From JABMQW01 sp964439935 (GTDB lineage Bacteria > Fidelibacterota > Marinisomatia > Marinisomatales > TCS56), in the NCBI GenBank assembly GCA_964439935.1, contig CAYTPW010000005.1, positions 107,887 through 171,886 of the forward strand: DNA of 64,000 bases. The letters run 5' to 3'. Positions 28,164-36,525 of this stretch are shown in pieces. How positions within the stretch are numbered: the stretch's first letter is position 1; every line of letters starts with the position of its first letter. Below the pieces are notes generated by a model. That model saw only the letters and a program-made list of their open reading frames with translations. It made no database searches and was not told the origin of the DNA. A program made the translations under genes and the position numbers.

Positions 28164-30320
28164 TTATTTGGTTAATAATTTAAATCGTTCCAACAGATTT
28201 GGAGCGCTTATTGATAGTAATTTATTGATTTTTTGTTTTATCATAACCGTGTCAGCGCCGAAACTATACGCTTGCTTAAAGCAAATGGTAGCCTGATCGA
28301 AGTTACTTAAATTTAAATAATTCTCTCCTAATAAATACCAGGCATATGAATATGTTGAATCATCTTCAACTACCAACTTTAAATTGTCTACAGACTCGCT
28401 AAATTCCCCGAGTCTTAACAGCGATTCACTATAGGATGTACGGGCGGAGTGGTCCAATGGGCTCACCGCTAAAAAGCGCTTGTGCCATACTTGAGCTGAT
28501 TTGTAATACTGATATTTCAGATATATACGTCCCAGATCCAACCACAAATCGCGGTTATTCGGATATAGCTCAATTGCTTTTAAATAATAGTTATACATTG
28601 CCGGGAGGTTCAGCCACAATTGTTCTGATCCGGTTTTGTTGGTAACAGCTGATTCAAATGATTGAACTGGATATCCCAGATCATGGACAAAATGACTGAT
28701 ATGTGTGTTGTAAAACATTCCGCGGGCATACCACAGATTCCAGATGTGTGGATTCAAACTTGTAGATCGTGAGTATTCCGCCTCAGCCTGTTGAAGTAAT
28801 GCGAGTTTTTCGATTAACGAAGCTTCCCTTTTGGCAATATTGCTGATAACCGAAGCAAGATCACTATGATATCCCCCTGTTTGAGGAGAAAAACTGGAAG
28901 CTGTGCGGAACCATTTACGAGCAGTCCTGAGATCACCGGCTTTCAAAGCTGTTTGACCCCGGTTTTGGGCATATTCCGAAATAGCTGGTGTTAATGTGAT
29001 AAATGCCAGTACAGTTGCCAGCATGGCTGTAATAAATCTTTTATTGGCTGCACTTATGTAGCGCCTGGATAATTGAAAGGAAAACCGCTTTTTGCTGTGA
29101 CTGTCGATATTAGTGATTATTAATGCCATAAAAAACCAGAACGTAATGGAAATACCTGGTATATAGAAATCATAATCAACAAAACTGTGAGCCAGAGATC
29201 CACCGGTACCGGCAACCATTCCAAAAACCAGCAGTTGATTGTTTTTAGCTTTGACATTTTTATACCGGAATCGAAATTTCCAGACCTGGACTAAGTAGTG
29301 CATTATTATCCAGATCATTGCAACTAGTCCAACCAAACCCAATTCCACAAAAATCTGAATATAATCGTTGTGGGCAAAATAATAATTCTGGCCATGGGGC
29401 AGCCAGCGGGAATTGGATATATGAAATGTTCGCAGGCCAGTGCCGAGTAAAGGATTTTTCAGGCCGAGTTCAAGACTGTTGGACCAGATTTCCGCTCGCC
29501 CGAATGTATTTCCGTCCTGTCCGCTGCCAATCGATTCCAGCCGGTCAGTAAAATCTGAACCTGGTAAATTGATGAAAATGATAGTGATTATAAAACAGAC
29601 GGTGAGTAAAAAAGTCAGTTTTTTGCGATACCGATAGATTTGTTTTCCTATCAATATTAATAGAAGTATTACTGCCAATCCGAAGCTTATCCAGCCACCG
29701 CGAGAATATGTGGCAATTAAAGCGGCATATCCAATCAGTAAAATGAATAGGAATCCAAATTTGATTGCAGTAGAATGTTTTGTTGTCAGGTAGCGAACTA
29801 GTATTACCGGCCACAAAAGTACAATATAACCGGCATAGGTATTGGGCCAAACAAATACAGAATGGGCGCGCATATATTTCGTGATAGCGAAGTAATTGGG
29901 TTCGGCCCAAAAAAATTGATATAAGCCGATTATGGCCAACAGGCCGAAATATATGCCGATAACATTCAGCATTGAGCTGAGTTTATCTTTAAAATATGGA
30001 TTTTGATTTACGACCCAGAACAGGCTAAATATGAAGAAGAAGGTCAATGATTTTATATGAGTGGCGAAAGCATCGATTGTCCAGAAATTTGACAGGAGCA
30101 TAATGCATAGTAAACCGCCAATCGGCAGAAGTAAACTCGAATAGCTGATACCAAGTTCATTTTTTCTCCAGGCCTGGAAAAACCAGTTGGTTAATACAAG
30201 TATGCTCGCCAGACCTAAAATAATAAAATAAATCATTTGACTGGGGCCAACATCAAATGGCGTTATGATCAATATTAGCAATACCAGGTAGAATTGGATT
30301 AGATTGCTGGTATTATTCAC
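28164..30320 (-). CDS. O-antigen ligase/Wzy-like membrane protein with C-terminal TPR repeats
   Basis: The 718-residue protein has about 12 membrane helices in residues 10-440 with the Wzy_C/ligase signature region (RAEIWSNSLELGLKNPLLGTG and AHNDYIQIFVELGLVG). TPR-like repeats fill residues 450-718. Enzymes of this family transfer lipid-linked glycans to lipid A or, in the PglL/TfpW branch, to pilins. Position between two pilus gene sets makes pilin glycosylation possible but unproven. It starts 163 bases from the divergent TMTC-like gene. Confidence 0.8.
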   Translation of the reverse strand: MNNTSNLIQFYLVLLILIITPFDVGPSQMIYFIILGLASILVLTNWFFQAWRKNELGISYSSLLLPIGGLLCIMLLSNFWTIDAFATHIKSLTFFFIFSLFWVVNQNPYFKDKLSSMLNVIGIYFGLLAIIGLYQFFWAEPNYFAITKYMRAHSVFVWPNTYAGYIVLLWPVILVRYLTTKHSTAIKFGFLFILLIGYAALIATYSRGGWISFGLAVILLLILIGKQIYRYRKKLTFLLTVCFIITIIFINLPGSDFTDRLESIGSGQDGNTFGRAEIWSNSLELGLKNPLLGTGLRTFHISNSRWLPHGQNYYFAHNDYIQIFVELGLVGLVAMIWIIMHYLVQVWKFRFRYKNVKAKNNQLLVFGMVAGTGGSLAHSFVDYDFYIPGISITFWFFMALIITNIDSHSKKRFSFQLSRRYISAANKRFITAMLATVLAFITLTPAISEYAQNRGQTALKAGDLRTARKWFRTASSFSPQTGGYHSDLASVISNIAKREASLIEKLALLQQAEAEYSRSTSLNPHIWNLWYARGMFYNTHISHFVHDLGYPVQSFESAVTNKTGSEQLWLNLPAMYNYYLKAIELYPNNRDLWLDLGRIYLKYQYYKSAQVWHKRFLAVSPLDHSARTSYSESLLRLGEFSESVDNLKLVVEDDSTYSYAWYLLGENYLNLSNFDQATICFKQAYSFGADTVMIKQKINKLLSISAPNLLERFKLLTK

Positions 30321-30483
30321 AATAAAGCTTTTTCCCTGATTGATCCAGATTATTCGATTAATAATTTAATTTGAATGTAATGTATTGTTTACATTAATTC
30401 TGATAATAATTAGCAGTTTTATGGATTGGTATTGTTCCATATTTTCTGACTGGCTGCAATATGATTAAAAACCAAAATAGCGT

Positions 30484-32130
30484 ATGAATAACATTAAGTA
30501 TTTCCGACACCGTTTTTTCAGGCGCTACGATTCCATTTGGAACCTGGTAGCCGTAGTGCTGTTAGTGGTCAGTATTCTAGTCGTGTACGCCCAGACCGGG
30601 GAATATGAGTTCACCAAGTGGGACGACACTGAATATGTTTCCGAGAATCAACAAATTCAGACCGGTTTGAATTTTACCAATCTTAAATGGGCTATGACAA
30701 CCACCCATGCTGCTAATTGGCATCCCTTGACCTGGATTTCCCATATGATTGATATTCAATTATTTGGGCTCGATGCAGGTAACCATCATTATAGCAGTGT
30801 CCTGATACACATGTTGAACACCATACTGCTTTTTTTTATTTTTAATAGTATTATTAATTCCCGCTGGGTGAGTGTCTTCGTTGTGGCCATCTTTGCATTG
30901 CATCCGCTAAATGTCGAGTCAGTAGCCTGGATATCGGAGAGAAAAAATGTGTTATGTACCCTATTCTGGTTACTGACAATCTGGTCTTACGTACGCTATA
31001 CCCGGTGGTCTTCCTGGAAAAATTATCTAATCACTTTATTTCTGTTTGTGCTGAGTATTATGTCAAAACCAATGGCAGTGACATTACCATTGGTATTATT
31101 ATTAATGGATTTTTGGCTGTTAAGGAATTCTTTTCGAACCAGTGTTTTTAACCGTACCGGGGCCAGTCCATTCTCAGGCAAATATATATCTATAGTGATA
31201 ATGGAAAAACTGCCGTTTTTTGCAGTTTCTCTTTTATCAAGTATTTTAACATTTGTTGTCCAACAGAATCAGGGTGCGGTTAAAATAGGGACTCCGCTTT
31301 ATATACGGATCACTAATGCAATCCAATCAATTTTTGTGTACATTCAGAAATTAGTTTTTCCAACTGAATTCGCTTGTTTATATCCATATCCACAGGAATT
31401 TAATTATCTATACGTAACGTTGATTTTTTTACTAATCATCAGCGCATCTGTTATTGTGATTTACCTTCGGAAAAAGACGCCTGCATTAATAACCGGTTGG
31501 TTTTGGTTTTTAGGGACGCTGGTACCTGTTAGCGGTATAATTCAGGTTGGTTCACAACCTATGGCTGACCGATATATGTATATTCCGATGATTGGCTTAT
31601 TATTGATCCTGGCAGTATTTATTAAGCATTTAAGTACAAGATTCCCGGCCTATAAAAAATATATAATCGCTGCTTGCGGCGTTTTTCTATTGTTGCTTGG
31701 CATGAAATCCTGGTTGCAGGTTCATTATTGGAAAAATTCAATTACTTTATTTGGTCATTCTATTGAGGTTACTAAGGATAATTATGGTATGTACTACAAC
31801 ATGGGATTAGCGTTGATTGAGGCGGGCGAATACGATCTGGCAGAACATTGTTTAATTCGGGTCAAGCAGGATCCATACCGTGATATCGATATCTCTTATG
31901 AGCTAGGTTGTATTTATGGGCAGAGAGGTCAATTCGAAATAGCAGAACAATTTTTTATCAAGGCGCTTGAAAGAGAACCGATGGATGCGGATATTCACAA
32001 TAATTACGGTGCAATTTTACTGATTTATGAGCGGAATGAAGAAGCGCGGTATCATTTTCACAAGGCACTTGAACTGGATCCAGGGCATGAAATAGCCGCT
32101 GAAAACCTGCGCCTACTGGAAGAGAAATAG
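30484..32130 (+). CDS. TMTC-like polytopic membrane protein with TPR repeats
   Basis: The 548-residue protein has about ten membrane helices and three C-terminal TPR repeats (about 430-548). The first extracytoplasmic loop has KWDDTEYV, and NWHPLTWISHMID and HPLNVESVAWI follow, the pattern of TMTC-type mannosyltransferase-like proteins. It probably transfers a sugar from a lipid carrier on the outer face of the inner membrane. It is divergent from the ligase-TPR gene; both combine a GT-C-like membrane body with TPRs, so they may act in one surface glycosylation route. Confidence 0.78.
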   Translation: MNNIKYFRHRFFRRYDSIWNLVAVVLLVVSILVVYAQTGEYEFTKWDDTEYVSENQQIQTGLNFTNLKWAMTTTHAANWHPLTWISHMIDIQLFGLDAGNHHYSSVLIHMLNTILLFFIFNSIINSRWVSVFVVAIFALHPLNVESVAWISERKNVLCTLFWLLTIWSYVRYTRWSSWKNYLITLFLFVLSIMSKPMAVTLPLVLLLMDFWLLRNSFRTSVFNRTGASPFSGKYISIVIMEKLPFFAVSLLSSILTFVVQQNQGAVKIGTPLYIRITNAIQSIFVYIQKLVFPTEFACLYPYPQEFNYLYVTLIFLLIISASVIVIYLRKKTPALITGWFWFLGTLVPVSGIIQVGSQPMADRYMYIPMIGLLLILAVFIKHLSTRFPAYKKYIIAACGVFLLLLGMKSWLQVHYWKNSITLFGHSIEVTKDNYGMYYNMGLALIEAGEYDLAEHCLIRVKQDPYRDIDISYELGCIYGQRGQFEIAEQFFIKALEREPMDADIHNNYGAILLIYERNEEARYHFHKALELDPGHEIAAENLRLLEEK

Positions 32131-32215
32131 TCTATAGAATTTTAGACCTGTATTAGGTAAAGCGTTGTTAATTCTCCTGCAGAATATTGTTAAATTATCC
32201 CCACCCGTGCAGAAA

Positions 32216-32282
32216 ACCACAACGATGCTGAACCTGCAAAGGGCAGACGTGGATGCAAATTTGTGAGATTCAAGCTTGTGGT
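32216..32282 (+). ncRNA. Possible structured leader upstream of the LamG gene
   Basis: A 7-base helix (ACCACAA at 32216-32222 with TTGTGGT at 32276-32282) closes a region with an inner CTGC/GCAG hairpin and the sequence GGATGCAAA. This loosely recalls the c-di-GMP-I (GEMM) riboswitch core, but the conserved second half of that riboswitch is not seen. It lies 40 bases before the LamG start. I regard it as a candidate structured 5' leader only. Confidence 0.25.
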
Positions 32283-32321
32283 GGTTTATTGCTAATCAAT
32301 AACAGAGGACTTGCTGGATAA

Positions 32322-33170
32322 ATGTTAGATATAAAGAATCAGATGACCACTAAATACAAGTTCTTCCCCAAGTTAGTTTTCACACTTTTTATACTGACAA
32401 TCATCATATTGTTCATTCGTCGTGAAGAATACAGCAAGAAACTCGCGGAATCAAATAGCGCATCACCTGATTCCGTCGTTGTGGACTCAATTGTTCGGAT
32501 TGAAGAAGAAATTGTAGTGGAGAGTAAGGATTTATCAAGTGGATTAGTAGCTTTCTATTCATTGAGTGGTGATGCTAAAGATAACAGCCGTTATAAGAAT
32601 AATGGTGAAATATATGGTGCGGAGTTATCAACCGATCGATATAATTTACCTTATAATGCCTATCATTTTAATGGACATTCAGATTATATAAAATTACCAC
32701 ATTCAAAAATAATTAAGTCAATGAACCATCATATGACTGCGACAGCTTGGATATATCCTGAGATTTATAAAGGTGCAAGGGGTATCCTTGGCTGGGATGG
32801 ACATTGGGTATTGTATTTGGATAAATTACGTGCGGTAGGTGCAGTCAGGCGTTATCCAAGTGGTTTTAAAGCTGCTTATAGTGATGATGGTGCACCCATC
32901 CAACAATGGTCGTTTGTTGCTATGACTTATGATGGCAATAAGATTTGTGTATATACTAATGGTAAACTATCCAAAACGGAAGCCTTTTTTGCCGATTCGC
33001 TGGGTAGCCAGGGCTTTCGACTATACTCCCAACCTATGATTGGTCACGGTGTCGGCGTTTATCCACAGTATTTTATGGGTAAAATTGATGAGATATATTT
33101 TTATAATCGTGCTCTGAATGGGACAGAAATTAAAGCACTATACGACTCGCAGAAACCTCGCAGATATTGA
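32322..33170 (+). CDS. Membrane-anchored LamG/concanavalin-like protein
   Basis: The 282-residue protein has one N-terminal membrane anchor (about 12-29), a short acidic linker, and a LamG-type beta-sandwich at about 75-275 (GLVAFYSLSGDAKDNS, YHFNGHSDYIKLP, TATAWIYP, WSFVAMTYDG, GKIDEIYFYNRAL). Such domains bind carbohydrate or peptide outside the cytoplasm. The gene stands alone between the TMTC-like gene and the convergent pilA. Binding partner is unknown. Confidence 0.82.
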   Translation: MLDIKNQMTTKYKFFPKLVFTLFILTIIILFIRREEYSKKLAESNSASPDSVVVDSIVRIEEEIVVESKDLSSGLVAFYSLSGDAKDNSRYKNNGEIYGAELSTDRYNLPYNAYHFNGHSDYIKLPHSKIIKSMNHHMTATAWIYPEIYKGARGILGWDGHWVLYLDKLRAVGAVRRYPSGFKAAYSDDGAPIQQWSFVAMTYDGNKICVYTNGKLSKTEAFFADSLGSQGFRLYSQPMIGHGVGVYPQYFMGKIDEIYFYNRALNGTEIKALYDSQKPRRY

Positions 33171-33240
33171 ATTAATAATGCATCTGTTCCGTTGCAGCCA
33201 AAATTTCAATACATATATTTTATTAGTAATCTATTAAAAC

Positions 33241-33276
33241 TGTTAAATAAAAAGGGTTTCCAGCTGGAAACCCTTT
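33241..33276 (-). terminator. Rho-independent terminator of pilA
   Basis: The palindrome AAAGGGTTTCC-AGCT-GGAAACCCTTT (33251-33276), read on the minus strand, is followed by TTTTTATTTA. It lies 27 bases past the pilA stop and fits a strong intrinsic terminator for an abundant pilin transcript. Confidence 0.92.
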
Positions 33277-33302
33277 AGCGTGGATAAAAGTTCGATCAAA
33301 TG

Positions 33303-33710
33303 TCAGTCAGCTGTAATAACACCTGTAGAGCTAACATATGTCCATAGGTATACCGTCGTACCGGAATTGCGCATGTGTGTAATTTTCAAAGGTTCCGCGG
33401 TTGACTTAAATGTCCACATCCCAGCAGCATCAGCATCTGCATTCTTTGTTAAATCGTAATCAACAGGCATTTGTGATAAGGCTTCGAATGGATTCGCAGG
33501 GTATTCTTCGGAACCGCTGGTTGCCATCATGTTAACGCTGTAAATATAGGTCGCAGAGCGCAGAGCTCCGATGATCCCGTCCTCGCTGGCAATTTCAGCC
33601 TGGGTTGATAGATTAACAAATCTGGGAATCGCGACTGCAGCCAGGATTCCAAGTATCACAATCACCATCACTAGTTCGATTAGCGTAAAACCTTTTTGAT
33701 TCAATTTCAT
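33303..33710 (-). CDS. pilA: Type IV major pilin
   Basis: The 135-residue prepilin has a short leader MKLNQKG and mature start FTLIELVMVIVILGILAAVAIP with Glu5, so it is a PilD substrate. The C-terminal globular part is small and has no Cys pair, so the usual disulfide loop is absent. The gene is the last of the large minus-strand pilus locus. It has a sigma-54-type promoter at 33760-33775 and a strong terminator after its stop, so it can be expressed independently at high level. Confidence 0.93.
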   Translation of the reverse strand: MKLNQKGFTLIELVMVIVILGILAAVAIPRFVNLSTQAEIASEDGIIGALRSATYIYSVNMMATSGSEEYPANPFEALSQMPVDYDLTKNADADAAGMWTFKSTAEPLKITHMRNSGTTVYLWTYVSSTGVITAD

Positions 33711-33759
33711 TATTCTGCTCCTGTTTGGTTGAATAAGCTTATAAAGTTAATTTTGTAAC

Positions 33760-33775
33760 CACAATATCCGTGCCA
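33760..33775 (-). promoter_or_regulatory. Sigma-54-type promoter for pilA
   Basis: On the minus strand the sequence is TGGCACG-GATA-TTGTG, matching the RpoN consensus TGGCACG-N4-TTGC(A/T) except at the last two positions. The -24 GG and the -12 G are at the right spacing. It lies about 50 bases upstream of the pilA ATG. A PilR-type sigma-54 activator is encoded at 35080-36465, which supports the call. Confidence 0.75.
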
Positions 33776-33851
33776 GAAATACTTCCCGTCGATGGCTTAG
33801 CAAAATTATTGGAGAAACTGTTAATATATGTAACGCTATTGCAGATTGCAA

Positions 33852-35078
33852 CTATGGTGCGCCACCTTGAAATGCTTCGATCATACCCCACATCGGCATG
33901 AACATTCCAGCTGCCAGAAGAGCGACCATACTGCCAATGACAATCGTCATGATCGGTTCAATCGCAGCCATCAAACCATCCACAGCATCATCGACCAGTG
34001 AATCATAATGCTCCGAGACATTACGCAGCATTTCATCCAGCGAACCGGATTCCTCACCAACTGAAATCATTTGGATTACCAATGGTGGAAACATTTTTGA
34101 ATTACGGAACGGGATTGTTAAACCCTGCCCTTTTTTTACACCAGAAATGATTTGCCCGACAGCTTGTTCTATAACTTTATTACCGGATGATTTTGATCCA
34201 ATATCCAGGGATTGCATTACAGGTAAGCCACTTTTATTCAACGTGTGTAGAGTGGATGTAAATCGTGCAATTGCAACCATATGAAACAATTTCCCGAAGA
34301 CGATCAATTTCAATTTTATTTTATCCCAATTATACCGACCCTGTTCGGTGTGGATGTAATAATTAAAAGCAAATCCAGCGGCGATCATACTTCCAAATAT
34401 AATAAACCAGAAGTTTTGAAATACATCGCTGATCTTCATTAATATCTGAGTGGGTAGGGGTAGTTCAGCCCGTCCACCTTGGTTGAACATCATGATAAAT
34501 TGCGGAAGAACAAATGTGATTATGACAATGAAGGCAATTGTAATCGCCACAAATACCATGATCGGATAGCGGAGTGCTTTCTTAATTCGGCGCTGAATTT
34601 CATCCTGACGACCCAGTTGGTCGTTCAGTTTCAGCAGGACGTCTTCCATAGCACCGGCTGCTTCTCCGGCCCGGACACTGTGAATGAAGTATTCCGGGAA
34701 TACATCAGGGTGCTTTTCCAATGATTCTGAAAAACTAATACCACTCTCAAGGTCACGATAGACTTTATCCAGCACCGCTTTAAAGGCAGCTGATTCAGCC
34801 TGTTCCTTTAGGGCGTCAATACTGGTCAGAACCGGCACACCGGCATGTTCCAGGGTATTGAGCTGTTTGGTGAAATTCATGATCTCCATAACCGGCACTT
34901 TTTGAAAACGCTGCATAATATTTTTCAGTGCAGATTCTTTTTTCTGGGTTACCTTGATAGGAGTATACTCATACTCTTCCTCAATGCGGCGATATGCGTC
35001 ACCAATATTGATGGCGTCCAGATCACCGGTGATAACAACACTATTATTATCAATGGCTTTATAGCTGAATGTTGGCAT
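33852..35078 (-). CDS. pilC: Type IV pilus inner-membrane platform protein PilC
   Basis: The 408-residue GspF/PilC protein has the N-terminal start MPTFSYKAID, and two T2SF domains (about 68-190 and 270-395) with FTKQLNTLEHAGVP and FTSTLHTLNKSGLPV, each followed by membrane helices. It lies in the inner membrane and couples the PilB motor to pilin insertion. Length is normal. The upstream pilR-like gene ends one base before its start codon, so the two are in one transcript. Confidence 0.93.
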   Translation of the reverse strand: MPTFSYKAIDNNSVVITGDLDAINIGDAYRRIEEEYEYTPIKVTQKKESALKNIMQRFQKVPVMEIMNFTKQLNTLEHAGVPVLTSIDALKEQAESAAFKAVLDKVYRDLESGISFSESLEKHPDVFPEYFIHSVRAGEAAGAMEDVLLKLNDQLGRQDEIQRRIKKALRYPIMVFVAITIAFIVIITFVLPQFIMMFNQGGRAELPLPTQILMKISDVFQNFWFIIFGSMIAAGFAFNYYIHTEQGRYNWDKIKLKLIVFGKLFHMVAIARFTSTLHTLNKSGLPVMQSLDIGSKSSGNKVIEQAVGQIISGVKKGQGLTIPFRNSKMFPPLVIQMISVGEESGSLDEMLRNVSEHYDSLVDDAVDGLMAAIEPIMTIVIGSMVALLAAGMFMPMWGMIEAFQGGAP

Positions 35079-35079
35079 A

Positions 35080-36465
35080 TTATTTTATCTTTTCTATCCT
35101 GTTCCTTAAATTATATTTTTCAATCTTGCGCCAAATCGTTACCCGGCTTAATCCTAATTTTTTCGCTGCAACAGTAATATTGCCGCCAGTTATTTTTAAA
35201 GCGTTTATAATTGCTTCTTGTTCCATGATTGAAATTGGTGTTATTTCCCCTGGCGATTCTTCAAACGCTCCAAGAGATGCTGATTCTGAATTCATTTGAC
35301 TGGGATTCAGCGTCCTTGCCAGTGTTTCTTCTTTGATCTGATTACCTTCGGTGAATAAAACCGTCCGCGCAAGGACGTTCTCCAATTCACGGATATTACC
35401 AGTCCAGGGGTGCTGTTGTAACTGGGTTATAACGCCTTTTTCGAACCATTCGATGGTTCGTTTATTACGAGAATTATGTTTTTGAATAAAATTAACCAGT
35501 AATGGTAAAAAATCCTCGCGTCGTTTCCTTAAAGGTGGTAAATGGATTGTAAAACTGTTTATGCGGTAATACAGATCCATTCGGAAACGATTTTCTTCAA
35601 TTTCTGTTTCTAATACTTTATTAGAAGCGGAAATGATTCTCACATCGGCGCGGAGAGTATCATTGCTGCCTATTCGTTCAAATTCTCTTTGCTCGATCAT
35701 CCTGAGAATTTTACTCTGAAGAACCAATTCCATGTCGGCGATTTCATCCAGGAATAAGGTACCTTTATCGGCGATTTGGAATTTACCGGTTTTGCTGGTT
35801 GCCGCTCCGGTAAAAGCGCCTTTTTCATATCCAAACAGTTCGCTCTCAAGTAGTTCTTTTGGTATTGCGGCACAATTTAAACCGACGAAGCGGTTACTAC
35901 GGCGAGGGCTTGCCAAATGTAGCAGGCGTGCAATTAGTTCTTTGCCCGATCCACTTTCGCCCTGAATCAGGATGGTTATGTCGGTATCTATTGCTTTTTC
36001 GATGTCACGGTAGATCTCGGTCATGGCCGGGGAGCTGCCAAGCAAATTGTTAATTCCAAATTTCTGGTTTATCTGGAATCGTGCCCGGTCTATCTGCAAG
36101 TAATCCAGCGGATCGGTACTGAGTGACTGCAGCAATTGAATGATTTGTTCATCTGAATCTTCTTTGAATATCCAACGATCATTACCGACGTCAAGTAATT
36201 TATACAGCTTGGGAATTGTACTGTTTTTGATGTAGGGTAAAATCAGATAATTTTTTTTCTGATTATTCAGTTTTTTAATTAAGTCATATACGCTGATTAA
36301 TTGCTGATCCTCGGCCAAAATAATGATGCTGAATGGTGTTAAGTGGATCAGATTCAGAGCATCCAATCCACTCTTCACCGAGTGAAATGTCAACGGTGTT
36401 TGCAGGCACAAACGCTTAAAGCGCAAAGCCGCAAGATCATCATCAGCAACGAATAACAGATTCAT
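35080..36465 (-). CDS. Sigma-54-dependent activator, PilR-like, with degenerate receiver
   Basis: The 461-residue protein has an N-terminal receiver-like domain (1-120), an AAA+ domain (about 140-365) with Walker A GESGSGKE, the sigma-54 contact loop GAFTGA and Walker B FLDEIADM, and a Fis-type HTH at 425-458 (GGNITVAAKKLGLSRVTIWRK). In the receiver the phospho-acceptor strand reads IIILAEDQQ, with no Asp at the expected place, so it may respond to something other than phosphorylation. It probably drives the RpoN promoter before pilA. It sits between pilB and pilC. Confidence 0.9.
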   Translation of the reverse strand: MNLLFVADDDLAALRFKRLCLQTPLTFHSVKSGLDALNLIHLTPFSIIILAEDQQLISVYDLIKKLNNQKKNYLILPYIKNSTIPKLYKLLDVGNDRWIFKEDSDEQIIQLLQSLSTDPLDYLQIDRARFQINQKFGINNLLGSSPAMTEIYRDIEKAIDTDITILIQGESGSGKELIARLLHLASPRRSNRFVGLNCAAIPKELLESELFGYEKGAFTGAATSKTGKFQIADKGTLFLDEIADMELVLQSKILRMIEQREFERIGSNDTLRADVRIISASNKVLETEIEENRFRMDLYYRINSFTIHLPPLRKRREDFLPLLVNFIQKHNSRNKRTIEWFEKGVITQLQQHPWTGNIRELENVLARTVLFTEGNQIKEETLARTLNPSQMNSESASLGAFEESPGEITPISIMEQEAIINALKITGGNITVAAKKLGLSRVTIWRKIEKYNLRNRIEKIK

Positions 36466-36525
36466 ATTAAAGTATCAAAACTGGTATTTGACTGCCAGCT
36501 GCGTTCATTACAATTACCCGGTTTA

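Noticed and set aside
32216..32282. Definite c-di-GMP-I riboswitch
   Set aside because: Only GCAAA and the closing helix resemble it; the second conserved helix and its receptor are missing, so it is kept only as a weak candidate.
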